DNA of 14,240 nt from UBA9547 sp043769845. GTDB taxonomy: Bacteria > Bacteroidota > Bacteroidia > Cytophagales > UBA9547. The DNA lies in NCBI GenBank assembly GCA_043769845.1, contig JAYVIX010000175.1, positions 1-14,240 on the forward strand. The letters run 5' to 3'. The notes below the pieces were generated by a model, which worked only from the letters and a program-made list of their open reading frames with translations, was not told where the DNA came from and did no database searches. Each line of letters begins with the position of its first letter. The first letter of the stretch is position 1. Position numbers and translations under genes: made by a program. This document shows positions 1 to 8,000 of this stretch, one piece after another.

Positions 1-59
1 ACTTATTAAACTATCTGTAATTTTTAAAAATGATGTCAAATCGAAATACTATAAAATGC

Positions 60-86
60 AAAAAGCCCTGAAAATCAGGGCTTTTT
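60..86 (-). terminator. Intrinsic terminator downstream of tRNA-Leu
   Basis: A perfect 7-bp GC-containing stem (GCCCTGA at 65-71, TCAGGGC at 75-81) closes a 3-nt loop. Five A:T pairs (60-64 with 82-86) extend it. Read on the minus strand it lies 12 nt past the tRNA 3' end and supplies the U-rich tail. The symmetry means it could also stop plus-strand transcription entering from the left edge. Confidence 0.85.
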
Positions 87-97
87 GTTTCGACTTG

Positions 98-181
98 TAC
101 CCAGAGCCGGAGTCGAACCGGCATGAGCTTGCACTCACGGGTGTTTGAGACCAGCGCGTCTACCGATTCCGCCATCTGGGC
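98..181 (-). tRNA. trnL: tRNA-Leu (anticodon CAA)
   Basis: The minus strand folds as an 84-nt class II tRNA. The acceptor stem is GCCCAGA with TCTGGGT, giving a G1:U wobble at its end. The D arm is GCG/CGC. The loop CTCAAAC places the CAA anticodon at 145-147, which reads UUG leucine codons. A long variable arm (TGAG/CTCA, 6-nt loop) is typical of leucine tRNAs. The T arm is GCCGG-TTCGACT-CCGGC and the discriminator base is A at position 98. CCA is not encoded, since the next bases are CAA, so it must be added after transcription. The anticodon stem CTGGT/ACCCG has one U-C mismatch at its second pair. The gene sits between its own promoter and a terminator, so it is a monocistronic tRNA unit. 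Confidence 0.96.
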
Positions 182-198
182 CTTTCTTAAAAGGAATG

Positions 199-228
199 CA
201 AAGGTAGTAAATTAAGATTCTGGCGCAA
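199..228 (-). promoter_or_regulatory. Bacteroidota-type promoter of tRNA-Leu
   Basis: On the minus strand a -33 TTG (226-228) is followed by a 19-nt spacer and TACCTTTG (199-206). TACCTTTG is an exact match to the Bacteroidota -7 consensus TAnnTTTG, and the spacing is the expected one. Transcription would start about 10 nt before the mature tRNA 5' end at 181. This is the clearest promoter in the window and is independent support for the phylum assignment. Confidence 0.85.
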
Positions 229-418
229 GTTTCATGGCCTATTTTTTTATTCTATTTCGTAATTGTTTGTTTCTCAGCACGATTAGTTCTTACATAACAG
301 AGGAGATTGTGTGTTGTGTGCGATGGATTGAGCAACGAAAATTTGCAATAATTAGCGCAGGTTTTCTTTTCCGTACAATCTTGGCTATTTTTATAGCGTT
401 ATTTGGCAAACCTTCTTT

Positions 419-1291
419 ATGCGATTTCTATTCGTTTCGTTTTTACTTTTATCACTTTTTGCATTTGCCCAACAGCCACCGGCCAATGGAGGTTTTACGG
501 CTCCTATTACCAGTTTATATCAGGATACTACTCCCAATCTAGATTTTCTACCTAAAAAAAGGCGCGATTTCAAGATCAAAGAAAAGAAATTGCCGAAAAA
601 GGTATTTTATGGCGTAAAAACCAAGCGAGGTTTTGTGGTGACGGGCAAAGGGAAAGCGAGAATAGTAGAGCTATTCTATTTTCTGCCAGTATGGAAAGAA
701 CCTGATCCGTATGTGCCTGTTGCTTATTGGTTTAATATGAAAAAGAGAAAGGTAATGAATACGCCTATTCTCGAAAAAGACAAACGATATGCCCGATTAT
801 TACATGGGCCTTATCTCAAAAAAACAACTTACAGTATTGTGGAGGACGGCATTTTTTACATGGGCAGTAAACATGGCCGTTGGGAAAAATACGACAAAAC
901 GGATGTATTAGTCGACAAAACAAAGTACTTCAGAGGCTGGACGCGCGAATCGATCATTACGTATTACGATCAAGATCGAAAAAAAATTCAAGAAATAATG
1001 CCCGTTCAGAACGGAATCAGAACGGGCAAATACTTGCGCTATTATGAAAGTGGCCTTATTGCCGAAGAAGGCGAATATGCCGAAAACGCACAAATAGGAC
1101 TTTGGGCCGAATATTACGAAGACCGAAAGAAACGCAAGAAGTTGACCCAATATCCGAAAGATCCTTACGATACCGAAACCGAACCTATTGTTGTGAAAGA
1201 ATGGGACGTAAACGGACGTTTGGTCTTCGACAAGGCTTCTCAGGATCAGTTCGACAAAAAGAAAAAGGACACAAAAAGTCCTTTGAAGTAA
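419..1291 (+). CDS. Exported protein with YwqK/MORN-like repeats
   Basis: The 290-residue product starts with a classical signal peptide (MRFLFVSFLLLSLFAFA, predicted cut before QQP at about residue 18), which fixes the ATG at 419 as the start. The mature protein is very rich in Lys, Tyr and Trp. From about residue 145 it carries repeats of the form G-x-W-x-x-Y followed by a short turn: GRWEKYD (153-159), a TYYDQDRKK strand (181-189), RTGKYLRYYESG (201-212) and GLWAEYYEDRKK (227-238). This is the pattern of the 'YwqK family antitoxin' / MORN-like beta-hairpin repeats common in exported Bacteroidota proteins. The YwqK label is historical: no toxin gene lies next to it and no antitoxin role is implied. 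Residues 45-140 match nothing I recognise. The protein probably sits in the periplasm or at the outer membrane. The gene stands alone on the plus strand, divergent from the tRNA and convergent with rarA. The family call is moderately sure; the function is unknown. Confidence 0.75.
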   Translation: MRFLFVSFLLLSLFAFAQQPPANGGFTAPITSLYQDTTPNLDFLPKKRRDFKIKEKKLPKKVFYGVKTKRGFVVTGKGKARIVELFYFLPVWKEPDPYVPVAYWFNMKKRKVMNTPILEKDKRYARLLHGPYLKKTTYSIVEDGIFYMGSKHGRWEKYDKTDVLVDKTKYFRGWTRESIITYYDQDRKKIQEIMPVQNGIRTGKYLRYYESGLIAEEGEYAENAQIGLWAEYYEDRKKRKKLTQYPKDPYDTETEPIVVKEWDVNGRLVFDKASQDQFDKKKKDTKSPLK

Positions 1292-1513
1292 CATTATACC
1301 CAATGTTCGAGATGCAGTTTTTTGATGTTTTTGTGAGCGTGTACACAAGACACACTTCTGGTGACGCAACTTTGCAAACTAGAAACTATCACTACCATTG
1401 CTAGAATTTTGAAACTACTATTTTTGATCGTTTTCATAATGCAGATTAGTTAGTGACAATCAGACTCTTATCTACTTATACAACGTTCTCGGAAATAGGT
1501 TAACAGTCATTTT

Positions 1514-1537
1514 TTACATGAATAATAATTCATGTAA
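1514..1537. repeat. Perfect 10-bp inverted repeat (hairpin)
   Basis: TTACATGAAT (1514-1523) and ATTCATGTAA (1528-1537) are exact reverse complements separated by AATA. The stem is AT-rich. On the plus strand the downstream flank has no T-run; the T-run lies upstream. It is therefore not a standard intrinsic terminator for the plus-strand gene, whose stop codon is 222 nt away. It could be an mRNA 3'-end-stabilising hairpin, a protein-binding dyad, or chance in AT-rich DNA. Confidence 0.5.
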
Positions 1538-1576
1538 CTTGATTATGCATTTGTTAATAAAGCCATTCTCTTAAGG

Positions 1577-1605
1577 GTAAAAAAAGATTTAAATACACAT
1601 TTAAA
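1577..1605 (-). terminator. Candidate weak terminator after rarA
   Basis: On the minus strand, 5 nt past the rarA stop codon, a 7-bp all-A/T stem (positions 1605-1599 with 1594-1588) closes a GTGT loop. It is followed, after TC, by a run of seven T. The geometry is right for an intrinsic terminator but the stem lacks any G:C pair and would be weak. Confidence 0.4.
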
Positions 1606-1610
1606 GCCAA

Positions 1611-2864
1611 TTAATACTTGTACTTTTTGCCCCAAAGTTGTTTTATTTTTTCGCGCATCTCGTTTTCGCGCGGGTTTTTGCCTGGTTCGAATAGAACAGT
1701 TCCTGTTAGTTTTTCGGGCATAAACTCTTGGTTAGCAAAATTACCTTCAAAATCATGCGAATACAGATAGCCGTTGCCATAGCCTTGTTTTTTCATGAGC
1801 GAAGTAGGCGCATTGCGCAATGCCAGCGGCACTGGTTGATATCCGGATTCTTGAACCAGTTTTTTGGCTTTTTTGATGCCCATGTACGAGGCATTGCTTT
1901 TGGGTGAAGTAGCCAAGTAGGTAACTGTTTGTGCAAGAATAATTTCCGATTCGGGATAGCCAATCATATTCACGGCTTGAAAGCAGGATGTGGCAATCAG
2001 AAGTGCATTGGGATTGGCATTTCCAATGTCTTCGCTCGAAAGAATAAGTAACCTACGAGCGATAAACGAGACATCTTCTCCCCCTTCGATCATTCGAGCG
2101 AGCCAATAAAGTGCCGCATTGGGGTCGCTGCCTCTGATTGATTTTATAAAAGCTGAAATAACATCGTAATGCTGTTCTCCGTTTTTATCATAGATTGCAA
2201 TGTTGCGTTGCACCACATCGGTCACCATTTCGTCTGTCAGGGTCGTTTGGTTTTCTACCGAATTGGCAACCAATTCAAGTAAATTTAGAAGTTTGCGTCC
2301 ATCGCCTCCTGAAAGGGCAAAAAAAGCATTGTATTCTTTTATTTCGAGCTTTTTACCAATCAGAAATTCGTCTTTTTCCAAAGCCCGATCAATCATCAAC
2401 TTTAGATAATGTTCGTCAAGCGAATTCAATACATAGACCTGGCAACGCGATAGCAAGGCAGAAACCACTTCAAAAGAAGGATTTTCGGTAGTAGCTCCTA
2501 CCAACGTGATAATTCCTTTTTCGACCGCACCCAACAACGCATCTTGTTGAGATTTATTGAACCGATGAATTTCGTCAATAAAAAGAAGAGTGCGGCTGTT
2601 ATATTTTGCTTTTTCGATGATCTCGCGCACTTCTTTCACACCCGCACTGATCGCACTTAGGGTGTAAAATGGCATATTCAAACCTTCGGCAATAAGCTGA
2701 GCCAGAGTGGTTTTTCCTACACCTGGAGGGCCCCATAAAAGAATAGATGGTACACTTCCCTTGGAAAGCATTTTGCGAATCACGCCTTTTTCGCCTGTCA
2801 AGTGAGGCTGGCCCACAAAATCATCAAGCGTGTGTGGACGCATTCGTTCGGCTAGAGGCTGCAA
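1611..2864 (-). CDS. rarA: Replication-associated recombination protein A (RarA/MgsA), AAA+ ATPase
   Basis: The 417-residue product is a full-length RarA/MgsA/Mgs1 (WRNIP1) family protein. It is a cytoplasmic clamp-loader-like AAA+ ATPase that forms tetramers and acts at stalled replication forks. Visible motifs are the family N-terminus PLAERMRP (residues 3-10), Walker A GPPGVGKT (45-52), Walker B LLFIDEIHRF (93-102), sensor-1 region GATTENPSF (123-131) and the ALLSR arginine motif (136-140). The C-terminal MgsA-type tetramerisation region carries YDVISAFIKSIRGSDPNAA, SSEDIGNANP, ATSPKSNASY and LRNAPTSLMKKQGYG. The start matters. No ATG lies between the upstream in-frame stop (2877-2879) and the conserved PLAERM block. 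The first usable codon is a TTG at 2862-2864, and the next ATG (residue 8, 2841-2843) would delete conserved residues. It is the last gene of the minus-strand cluster, 88 nt after the desaturase. Confidence 0.96.
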   Translation of the reverse strand: MQPLAERMRPHTLDDFVGQPHLTGEKGVIRKMLSKGSVPSILLWGPPGVGKTTLAQLIAEGLNMPFYTLSAISAGVKEVREIIEKAKYNSRTLLFIDEIHRFNKSQQDALLGAVEKGIITLVGATTENPSFEVVSALLSRCQVYVLNSLDEHYLKLMIDRALEKDEFLIGKKLEIKEYNAFFALSGGDGRKLLNLLELVANSVENQTTLTDEMVTDVVQRNIAIYDKNGEQHYDVISAFIKSIRGSDPNAALYWLARMIEGGEDVSFIARRLLILSSEDIGNANPNALLIATSCFQAVNMIGYPESEIILAQTVTYLATSPKSNASYMGIKKAKKLVQESGYQPVPLALRNAPTSLMKKQGYGNGYLYSHDFEGNFANQEFMPEKLTGTVLFEPGKNPRENEMREKIKQLWGKKYKY

Positions 2865-2952
2865 TTTCGATTTGATTTAGAAAACGTTTATCTCTTTTTG
2901 AACACTGAATACATCCAAACGGTCCAGAAATGAAGACACAGAATAAAAAGTA

Positions 2953-3975
2953 CTAATACAAATTAGGCTCCTTTCGAATGCTCTTTTTATGTGAATTATT
3001 TTTCATTTCAATAAGACCAATCATTCGATCTGAAATTGGATCCCAGACTTTTAGACGTAAACTTTTGGCAATGTCACGTGGGTGAAAGCTGGTTTTGTAT
3101 ACGTGTTGCAATTCGGGCATTGCCTTCATGGTTTCTTCGAGTCTGTAAAACGGAATACGAGAATTCAAATGATGCACATGATGAAAACCAATATCGCCTG
3201 TAAACCAGCGCATTAATTTATTCATCTTGAAATAACTAGTCGAACTCATCGCTGCATATTCGTAATTCCAGTCGGATTGCAGTTTAAAAGAAGCTTCTGG
3301 GAAATTGTGCTGTACATAAAAAAGATACGAACCCAGCATACAAGCAATAAAATGAGGCAAAACAAGTGTTAGCAGCAAAGCTTGAATGCCACCGTTTAAA
3401 ACTAAAAATGTGCCAAAACCAAAATGAATAATAAGTGCAAGACCGCAATCCAAGTGCTTTTTGGGGCTTTTGACAATCGAATTGATACAAAAAGAAAACA
3501 TGAATATGGATAAATAACCCAACATAATATTGATCGGGTGTCGTAGTGCCATGTACAAAAACTTGTCTTTTTTGCCCAATGCTTGGTATTGATCTAACGT
3601 AATGGTGGGAAACGAACCAATGTCTGATACGTGTAATTTTGCATTATGCTTGTGATGAAAATCATGCGAACGCTTCCAAATACTAGAAGGAGAGAGAATG
3701 TAAATCCCAAAGGCTTTCATGATAAAATCGGCCGTTGGCGAGTTGTTGAGGATCGCATGGTGTTGATGATCGTGAAATATCACAAACATACGTATCAACA
3801 CTAAACCCGAAAGTACACTAAACCCGAGTTTCGCTAAAAGGTTGACGTTCCAAAACGTGAGCGACAAACTGGCGATCAGAATGGCCAATGTAGAAAGCGC
3901 ATACCACCAGCTCAATCTACGATTCTCTTTCGCAAATTCCTTTGTAGCCAATATTAATTCTTTACCTAAACGCAT
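2953..3975 (-). CDS. Membrane acyl-lipid fatty acid desaturase
   Basis: The 340-residue product is an integral-membrane di-iron desaturase of the FA_desaturase / COG3239 type, which inserts double bonds into acyl chains of membrane lipids using O2 and reduced electron carriers. All three histidine boxes are present: HDHQHH (68-73), HDFHHKH (104-110) and HHVHH (265-269) within GDIGFHHVHH. The extra conserved VQHNFP (222-227) is also there. Hydrophobic segments at about 24-65, 84-98, 146-166 and 177-220 fit the usual membrane hairpins with the histidines on the cytoplasmic face. The lysine-rich tail (325-340) is poorly conserved in such proteins. The regiospecificity cannot be read from sequence; the spacing resembles omega-6/delta-12-like bacterial desaturases. 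It begins 100 nt after the acyltransferase stop and may share its transcript. The ATG at 3973-3975 is preceded by A/T-rich sequence without a Shine-Dalgarno, normal for this phylum. Confidence 0.93.
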   Translation of the reverse strand: MRLGKELILATKEFAKENRRLSWWYALSTLAILIASLSLTFWNVNLLAKLGFSVLSGLVLIRMFVIFHDHQHHAILNNSPTADFIMKAFGIYILSPSSIWKRSHDFHHKHNAKLHVSDIGSFPTITLDQYQALGKKDKFLYMALRHPINIMLGYLSIFMFSFCINSIVKSPKKHLDCGLALIIHFGFGTFLVLNGGIQALLLTLVLPHFIACMLGSYLFYVQHNFPEASFKLQSDWNYEYAAMSSTSYFKMNKLMRWFTGDIGFHHVHHLNSRIPFYRLEETMKAMPELQHVYKTSFHPRDIAKSLRLKVWDPISDRMIGLIEMKNNSHKKSIRKEPNLY

Positions 3976-4075
3976 TATTTGTATTTAATTCTAAACGTTA
4001 AGTTGACTAAATGATTCTAAATTAAGCTAGCAACATAGTATTAATTCTGATCGTTCACTACTCGATAATAACTGC

Positions 4076-4936
4076 CTAAGGTCGTTTATGTTTCCATCGT
4101 CTATGTGACCATAACCACGTTTCGGGCATCTTGTTTATTTCTTGTTCCAGACGTTTGATGTACGTTTCGGTAATTTCGTTGTCTTTGGTGTCTTTCGGAT
4201 TTTCAAAAAGCAATTCTTCGTGAATGGTATAAAACCCTCTTTTTTCTCTGACAATGTTGACAAACACGACTGGAAAATTCAGCTTTTTGGCAATTTTCTC
4301 TGCACCAGTAAAAAGCGGAGTTTCTTGGTTTAGAAAATTTGTCCAATAGGCGTGTTGGGGCATTGGCGTTTGGTCGGCAATGAAAGCGTAGGCTGAGGGA
4401 TTGTTTTTGTTATTGAGAATGTCTTTCAAGGTATTCTCCATCTTAATGAGTCGTGTACCAAACATCGTACGCGTTCGGCACATTAGATTTTCGAAGTATT
4501 TATTTGTCAGTGTTTTATAAACTACATATAATTGATAATTGGTAGAAAGTGTGAATGAAGAACCAGCCCATTCCCAATTGCCATAATGCCCCATTAGGAT
4601 GATCACACTTTTGTTTTCGGCTCTCAGCCGATCCAAAACGGATGTGTCAGACATACGACATCTTTCAACCGCTACTTTTTCATTGATGTTTATTTTTTTG
4701 AGCGATTCTAAAATAAGATCGCACATATACTTGAAGTATTTTTTAGCTATTTCTTTGATTTCTGCCTCTGATTTATGTGGAAACGAGTTGCGTAAATTTT
4801 CTTCTACTACACCTCTTCGGTAGCCAATCACATGGTAGATAATCAAAAACAAAAAATCAGAAACGGCATACAAAGCCCTAAATGGCAATGCTGCCAAGAG
4901 GTAGATAAAAGGCAGCGCAAGGTAATAAGCAAGCAT
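4076..4936 (-). CDS. LpxL/HtrB-family lysophospholipid/lipid A acyltransferase
   Basis: The 286-residue product belongs to the bacterial lipid A biosynthesis acyltransferase family (PF03279 type), which transfers acyl chains from acyl-ACP to lipid A precursors at the inner membrane. An N-terminal hydrophobic segment (residues 1-37) anchors it. The catalytic H-x4-E motif appears as HYGNWE (117-122, H117 and E122) in the family context MGHYGNWEW. Further family marks are RGVVEENLRNSFP (41-53), ADQTP (188-192), FTGAEKIAKKLNFPV (209-223) and the C-terminal PETWLWSHRRWKHKRP (271-286). Its length is typical for the short Bacteroidota homologues. It is the first gene after the terminator of the giant surface-protein gene and is followed by a fatty acid desaturase, so the pair points to envelope-lipid modification. 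The exact acceptor and chain specificity are not readable, so no lpxL/lpxM symbol is assigned. Confidence 0.93.
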   Translation of the reverse strand: MLAYYLALPFIYLLAALPFRALYAVSDFLFLIIYHVIGYRRGVVEENLRNSFPHKSEAEIKEIAKKYFKYMCDLILESLKKININEKVAVERCRMSDTSVLDRLRAENKSVIILMGHYGNWEWAGSSFTLSTNYQLYVVYKTLTNKYFENLMCRTRTMFGTRLIKMENTLKDILNNKNNPSAYAFIADQTPMPQHAYWTNFLNQETPLFTGAEKIAKKLNFPVVFVNIVREKRGFYTIHEELLFENPKDTKDNEITETYIKRLEQEINKMPETWLWSHRRWKHKRP

Positions 4937-4963
4937 CAGAAAAACGGAATACGATTAACAAAG

Positions 4964-4971
4964 CAAAATTA
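4964..4971 (-). promoter_or_regulatory. Candidate -7 box for the acyltransferase gene
   Basis: On the minus strand TAATTTTG matches the Bacteroidota -7 consensus TAnnTTTG exactly. It would start transcription about 20 nt before the ATG at 4936. No TTG is present at the expected -33 position, so only half the promoter is supported. It lies just past the terminator of the upstream giant gene, where a new promoter is expected. Confidence 0.4.
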
Positions 4972-5024
4972 TCGAATTTAGAATTAGTTTCCGCTTTTAA
5001 ATTCTGGTTTAGGCTGTTGGTAAA

Positions 5025-5065
5025 AAGAAAAACGGAATTGCCCAAAAGACAATTCCGTTTTTCTT
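5025..5065 (-). terminator. Strong intrinsic terminator of the giant surface-protein gene
   Basis: A perfect 16-bp stem (5025-5040 with 5050-5065, core CGGAATTG/CAATTCCG) closes a 9-nt loop. It lies 18 nt past the TAA stop at 5084-5086. On the minus strand the stem ends in a T-rich tail (TTTTTCTTTTTA). It separates the giant gene from the acyltransferase cluster. Confidence 0.88.
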
Positions 5066-5083
5066 CTAGAGATTTTTTTTAGA

Positions 5084-8000
5084 TTACCTCACAATTGTAA
5101 GTGAGCGAGTTTCGTTGGTGTCGGTATTATCTGGACTTCCTGAAAGTTCAAGGATTGCATAATACGTACCTGTAGCCAAAGGAACTCCGTTGATATTTCC
5201 ATCCCATGGTTCTTTGTAGCCAGAGTTGTCGTAAAATACTCTATTTCCCCAACGGTTGAATACGCTCACTTTTACGCTGGTATATCTGTTCAAACCATTC
5301 ACTACCCATGTATCATTCACGCCATCTCCATTTGGACTGAAGGCATTTGGAATGGTGAGTGGCAATGAGTTAATTACTCGCAACGAACGTGATGTCTCAC
5401 ATACTGATGATGGAATTGCTGGATCTCCATTGGTTACTTTCAAGGTATAATACCACTCTTTTTGCTCGCGTTTTGGTACGATCAAAGCCACTGAATCATC
5501 TGGATTGCGCAACCATGTGGTATCGCCATCGGCATCGCGGTACGAATAGATGTACTTACTGTCTGCCATTGTAGGAGCAACAATACTTACTGGCATCGGC
5601 ACTACGATTCCTTCTTGGTAAATAATCACCAATGGATCAATATTGAACGAGAATTGTGGTTTCTCATAAATCACCACTCTGTTTGCCGCTGTTTCTCTGC
5701 TTGAATCTGCACATACATGACGTGCCATTCTTACTGAATAAACCCCTGTTTCGGATGGTGAAGATAAGTTGAGTTTATAGACCGTATCTATTGTCGTGAA
5801 TGTTCCTACGAACTTACCATCCTTGTACCATGAGATACTATTATCGTTGAATTTTTTGCGACTATTTTTAGTCCTGATCACATGCAATACAATTGGCTTG
5901 CCGTCTTCACAAATCTTAAGCACTTGTGGCATGTTGATGGTAGAATCAGGGAAATTAAATCCTTGCATCAGAATGTCATCAGAGTTTGAGAAGGTAACTA
6001 GACATTGTTTATCATCTTCCACGTTAATATCAACACTTACAATATCATTGTCATTGATTGCACCTATCGCAGGCTTGAAAACATTGGTCGTACTTGCTAC
6101 AGGAGTAGTCGATCCATCGCCATTGATTTTGAACTTATACTTTGGAGCAAGATTCAAAAGATTGGTAACAGCTGTTGCAGTAAACTCTAATTGCGTTTGA
6201 GGTACACAGAAGATGCTATCCAAATAGTTACTCGTTATGGTAACTCCCAATGGCTCTAGTTTGGTAATGGTCACAGACAAAGGTTGAGAAAACAGTTGTG
6301 GAATTCCTGTTGCAGAACATTGATTTCTAATTTCGACTGTAACTGTTGCTGTGCTGTTTGCATCTGTGGCCCATTTACCAATCACTAGCGTAGAAGTATC
6401 ATTATCCGCTAGTACATCGCTATTCCATCTCCAAACATATTCAGTAGTGTTCGGTTGTAACCTGTTTAACTTATACTTTACTCCTGTACTTGTGGCGCAG
6501 AATGTTTTTGGCCCATTGATTGTGTCTCCTACATTGAATTTTCTTGGGGCAAGTTTGATAGGAACAGTCAATGGGAATTTCGTAGCAGATCCACAACGAT
6601 TCATTGCTGTTACATCAAATGTTCCTGAAGTAATAGAACCCGTTGCGTCACTTGAAAACTTGTATTTCATTCCTGTACCCGTTGCTGCTGTACCAACTCT
6701 AAATGCTCCATCTGTTCCTGCTGACCAATTGTAGGTAACTGGAAGTGTTGAAGTACTTGAAGTAGATAGTTTAAACAGTGAATCAATCCCTTCACAAATT
6801 GGGTTGCCGACTACAATTGGCTGGGTTGGAATGTTATGAACTACCAAATTAACTTCTATTGTATTTGGATTCGGGCAAATGCCATTGGTAATAGACCACT
6901 TCAATTTAGTTGGTATTGCCGATGCTGGATTTATGGTAAGCGATTGACTTTGTGTCGTTAAATCACTCGTCAACCCAACACTGGTTCCTGAAAGTACTGA
7001 CCAAGCCCCTGTTTCAGTAGGCAATTTTGTACCTGTGATGGTATAAGTACCACCAAAACAAAGTGTATCGGCTGGAATCAATGCCGTGACTGAATCATTG
7101 TTGTATTGCTTGCTTGCTAAATCTGTCAGCTTTCCTCCGGTGATGGTGATTTTAGGAACACTAATATCTCCCACTTTGTCAACGAAGAAAGGCATGTCCT
7201 TCGCAGGGCAAACTCCATTTTTCTGCATGTACTTCAATTCTACCAATCCTGAGATAGATTTGAGTGTTGGGGTAGCAACCGAATCACTCGGAGTAATGTC
7301 TCCAGTTCCTGTCACTTTTTCCCACCAATTGCGAGACAATGTGCCTTGTGTTGATGCAACTCCTGGTAGAGTATAGTCTTTCGCACATATCTTGTAGGCT
7401 TTTGGTGCAGTATCATAAGGACCTGTCAAAAGTGAAATAGTAGGAACTACTGATTCTGCGTCTACTCTTACTTTTATGGAGTCCTTGGTTGTTTTATTAA
7501 GCGAAGAATTAAATATAGCATAATAAAATTCATACTCTCCAGCACCACCAGTTGGTACAAATGTTGCTTTTGAATTATCAGAAGGGTCCTTCAAAACAGA
7601 TGCGTTACCTGATTTTACACTCCACGAAGCAGTCTCTGTGGCAGCTGTAAACGGATTGCCTTTCAATGTAAAGTTGGTAGTTGGGACAATACACACATTT
7701 TTGTTCGGCTCGATATCGGCTACTGTAAAATCCTTTCTGGTAATCACTACCGTCTGTACATCTTTAGGACATACACGATTAACGTCTCTAACAACCCACT
7801 GAATCGTTTTTGTATTGTCAAATGATGGTATTCTCAATCCAACAGTATTGGTGGTGGTGTCTCCTATTAAAACACCCACCGAATCGGCCAACCATTGACC
7901 TCTATAGTCTGCAGTAAGTGCATCAGCAGTTAATCCGAAATCATTGTCGCGATACGAAGTAGGCGTACTAGCTGGAGAGGTAATCTTGCCTACTGGCGGT

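Larger units (their letters stand above)
1292..1610. other. Gene-free convergent intergenic region
   Basis: These 319 bases separate the 3' ends of the YwqK-like gene and rarA. I see no credible coding sequence. Short open frames that reach into it are out-of-frame extensions from the upstream gene with no family resemblance. It contains two inverted repeats (1514-1537 and 1588-1605), annotated separately; otherwise it is plain AT-rich sequence. Confidence 0.7.

Noticed and set aside
234..542. Plus-strand open frame of 102 codons overlapping the start of the YwqK-like gene
   Set aside because: It overlaps the better-supported signal-peptide frame at 419 in another frame. Its translation has no recognisable family, and its composition is that of AT-rich noncoding DNA.
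1264..1284. Hairpin AAAGGAC/GTCCTTT at the 3' end of the YwqK-like gene as a terminator
   Set aside because: It lies within the last codons and is followed by GAAGTAACATT rather than a T-run. It may be coincidental in a Lys-rich tail.
419..1291. A toxin-antitoxin system based on the YwqK-like family label
   Set aside because: No partner gene lies on either side, and the protein has a signal peptide, so a cytoplasmic antitoxin role is unlikely.
908..1369. Minus-strand open frame of 153 codons antisense to the YwqK-like gene
   Set aside because: It is a shadow on the opposite strand of a coding region, with Cys/Phe-rich low-plausibility translation and no motif.
5796..6734. Plus-strand open frames of 127-134 codons inside the giant gene
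   Set aside because: They are antisense to an uninterrupted coding frame with a recognised sorting domain. Similar shadows occur all along the gene and none shows a family motif.
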